From positions 1 to 33,193 of IMG/VR virus record IMGVR_UViG_3300007734_000592: a DNA stretch of 33,193 bases. The stretch is one strand, 5' to 3'. Under the pieces are notes generated by a model. That model was given only the letters and a program-made list of their open reading frames with translations, was not told the origin of the DNA and searched no databases. The DNA is from a virus. The translations under genes were made by a program, and so were the position numbers. Positions within the stretch are counted from its first letter, which is position 1; the number at the start of each line of letters is the position of its first letter. Shown here piece after piece: positions 31,744 through 33,193 of the stretch.

Positions 31744-32811
31744 ATGACGATTGCAAAGATGGATAGTGACACGATGGGCTTGATTGCCCGAACCGTGGCG
31801 AAGGGCTGCTCGCCGGACGAGCTGGCCCTGTTTGGTCAGATTTGCCAGCGCACTGGACTGGACCCGTTTGCTCGCCAGATTTACGCCGTGAAGCGTTGGG
31901 ATAGCCGCGAGAAGCGCGAGGTAATGCAGACGCAGGTCAGCATCGACGGCGCACGCCTGACGGCCCAGCGCAGCGGCGAGTACGCGGGCCAGGCAGGCCC
32001 GTTTTGGTGCGGCGACGATGGCGTGTGGAAGGACGTGTGGCTGTCGCCGACGCCGCCGGTAGCGGCCAAGGTGGGCGTCTACCGCCGTGGATTTACCGAG
32101 GCTTTGTACGCCGTGGCGATGTGGCGCGAGTACGCACAGAAGGGCAAGGAAGGCCAGTTGATCGGCATGTGGCCCAAGATGCCGAGCCTGATGCTGGCGA
32201 AGTGCGCCGAGATGCTAGCCCTGCGCAAGGCATTCCCGGCCGAACTCTCGGGCCTCTACACCGCCGAGGAAATGGGCCAGGCCGAGAACGATCTACCCGT
32301 GCCTGCTCCGGCAGTAACGCCGAAGGCCGTGAACATTCTGTCTACAGTTGTTGATAACTTTAGTACAATCGAACCAGAACCCGTCCAAACGCAGCAGGAT
32401 GCGCCACAATCCATTTCTGCTCCCAAGGCTACCAAGACACCACCCAAGGCCAAGGAACCCGCCACGGCGGTTCCTAGCGCGTTTGGCGAGGTGTTGGCAT
32501 CTAGGCCGCCAAAGGATTGCGCGTGGCGTGGAGGGTTGACCATCAGGCGTGTTGGACAGGGTAAGCCCACCGCCAAGGGGTCGAATCGCTACCCCATCCT
32601 GCTGGATGTTGGCGGTACAGAGCAATGGGCAAGTTGCTTTGATGACAAGGTGATGCAAGCCGCGCAGGATGCTTTGGGCGGCCAGGCAGTGTCGGGGTTT
32701 GTGCAGGAGGGCCAGTACGGATGGACTCTGTACGGAATCCGAACCGTGTTAGAATCTACCGAGCAGCAGTCCGCGCCAGTCGCGGTTGCGGAAGACGACA
32801 TTCCGTTCTGA
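31744..32811 (+). CDS. bet: Bet/RecT-family single-strand annealase with extra C-terminal domain and SSB-like tail
   Basis: 355 residues. Residues 1-180 match phage recombination protein Bet: [61 protein letters not shown], and [20 protein letters not shown] with GLYTAEEM. These proteins anneal single-stranded DNA in phage recombination. A Pro/Ala/Thr-rich linker (about 181-245) leads to a second domain (about 246-338; [43 protein letters not shown]), which is beta-like and possibly an OB fold. The last residues AEDDIPF match the acidic tail with which bacterial SSB recruits partners. AGGAG precedes ATG 31744 by six bases. No exonuclease partner is seen in the window. Confidence 0.85.
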   Translation: MTIAKMDSDTMGLIARTVAKGCSPDELALFGQICQRTGLDPFARQIYAVKRWDSREKREVMQTQVSIDGARLTAQRSGEYAGQAGPFWCGDDGVWKDVWLSPTPPVAAKVGVYRRGFTEALYAVAMWREYAQKGKEGQLIGMWPKMPSLMLAKCAEMLALRKAFPAELSGLYTAEEMGQAENDLPVPAPAVTPKAVNILSTVVDNFSTIEPEPVQTQQDAPQSISAPKATKTPPKAKEPATAVPSAFGEVLASRPPKDCAWRGGLTIRRVGQGKPTAKGSNRYPILLDVGGTEQWASCFDDKVMQAAQDALGGQAVSGFVQEGQYGWTLYGIRTVLESTEQQSAPVAVAEDDIPF

Positions 32812-32823
32812 ACCCCCGGAAAG

Positions 32824-32858
32824 CCCCCGGCGTGAGCGAAAGTTCCGCTGGGGGTTTT
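32824..32858 (+). terminator. intrinsic terminator after the annealase gene
   Basis: CCCCC-G-GCG pairs with CGC-T-GGGGG (one G-T pair) around a 13-base loop, followed by TTTTA. It starts 13 bases after the stop codon. The next gene begins 20 bases later with its own ribosome site, so some read-through or a further promoter is needed. Confidence 0.8.
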
Positions 32859-32877
32859 ACCAACCAGGAGATTAACC

Positions 32878-33039
32878 ATGAGCAACTACCCGGCCGGCTA
32901 CAACCACGATGATTGGTGGGATGATGAAACAACGGAGCAGCGACGGCTGCGCCGCAAGCGCGAAGCTTTGGAAGCCGCAGCAGACGATGCTGACCTTGGC
33001 CCCACGGATAACGAAGATTGGAGGCGAGACGAGCCATGA
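32878..33039 (+). CDS. small acidic/basic hypothetical protein, 53 aa
   Basis: Reads MSNYPAGYNHDDWWDDETTE, then QRRLRRKREALEAAADDADL and an acidic GPTDNEDWRRDEP end. AGGAG lies nine bases before ATG 32878. The Trp/Asp-rich start and mixed-charge helix recall small early phage genes of unknown role. The stop overlaps an ATG at 33036 (ATGA). Confidence 0.65.
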   Translation: MSNYPAGYNHDDWWDDETTEQRRLRRKREALEAAADDADLGPTDNEDWRRDEP

Positions 33040-33062
33040 TTCAAAAAACGAAAGGACACAAC

Positions 33063-33193
33063 ATGAATCGAATGACGCGAGTGCATGATGCTACTGCCGC
33101 AGCGCAGGAGTTGGAGGAAATGCTGCTGGAGAGCGGAGGAGAATTGACCGACGAGATGGAGGGCCAGTTTGCAATTCTGACGCAGCAGGCCGA
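33063..33193 (+). CDS. Gp157-like early phage protein (partial)
   Basis: Open to the window end. From ATG 33063 it reads NRMTRVHDATAAAQELEEML, then LESGGELTDEMEGQFAIL. The pattern L-E-E-x-L-x-E-x-x-GELT-DEM-E resembles the N-terminus of siphovirus Gp157-type proteins, which are found beside recombination genes. AAGGA is six bases before 33063; ATG 33036, overlapping the previous stop, is the alternative start. The remainder lies outside the window. Confidence 0.6.
   Translation, partial: MNRMTRVHDATAAAQELEEMLLESGGELTDEMEGQFAILTQQA

Noticed and set aside
1-33193. tRNA genes, integrase and attachment sites
   Set aside because: No cloverleaf with a conserved T-loop and no tyrosine or serine recombinase motifs were found, so whether the element is integrated cannot be decided from this window.

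Overview
This window is part of the genome of a short-tailed, tailed-phage-type element (podovirus or prophage), not ordinary host chromosome. The gene order is the T7-like virion order: terminase, portal, scaffold, capsid, tail tube A, nozzle, three internal ejection proteins, tail fibre/spikes. The capsid module carries relatives of proteins known from Bordetella phage BPP-1 and similar phages (Bbp19-like, Bbp16-like cement, GP7-type capsid). Base composition is GC-rich over most of the window. The host cannot be named from the sequence; a Gram-negative host is inferred from the lipobox/transmembrane protein resembling a unimolecular spanin and from the podovirus type.

Layout. 1-1756: end of an unknown gene, then a chain of small overlapping genes (a HExxH metallopeptidase-like protein, two unknown conserved-looking proteins, two very small Lys/Arg-rich proteins of 44 and 41 residues, and a helix-turn-helix ORF without a start codon of its own). 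1548-3447: small and large terminase. 3481-9097: GNAT acetyltransferase, small Ala/Gln-rich protein, portal, staple-like protein, Bbp19-like protein, scaffold, major capsid, cement protein, small RPGRP-tailed protein. 9123-9157: a perfect 12-bp hairpin where T7 has its T-phi terminator. 9175-23219: tail tube A, a nozzle protein enlarged by three 70-residue repeats, T7 gp14-like and gp15-like internal proteins, and a 2563-residue polyvalent ejection protein with ADP-ribosyltransferase-like and metallopeptidase domains. 23281-28964: adsorption module of two pectate-lyase-fold tailspikes, an XhlA-like membrane protein, a beta-rich protein, a polyglycine adhesin and a small tail-associated protein. 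28970-29672: small membrane/lipoprotein genes, probably part of lysis.

29708-31552 is a leftward cluster, opposite to everything else: a sigma-region-4-like HTH protein that may be translated from a leaderless mRNA, four overlapping unknown genes (two with a transmembrane segment), an intrinsic terminator, then one more unknown gene. A roughly 190-bp divergent control region separates it from a rightward early-type module: a Bet/RecT annealase whose C-terminus ends in an SSB-like tail, an intrinsic terminator, a small acidic protein and the start of a Gp157-like gene.

No integrase, DNA polymerase, endolysin, tRNA, CRISPR array or reverse transcriptase is visible. The points most worth checking are the possible -1 frameshift feeding the HTH ORF, a 10-base motif placed directly behind three stop codons, the leftward cluster with its leaderless promoter geometry, the annealase with SSB tail, and the giant ejected protein.
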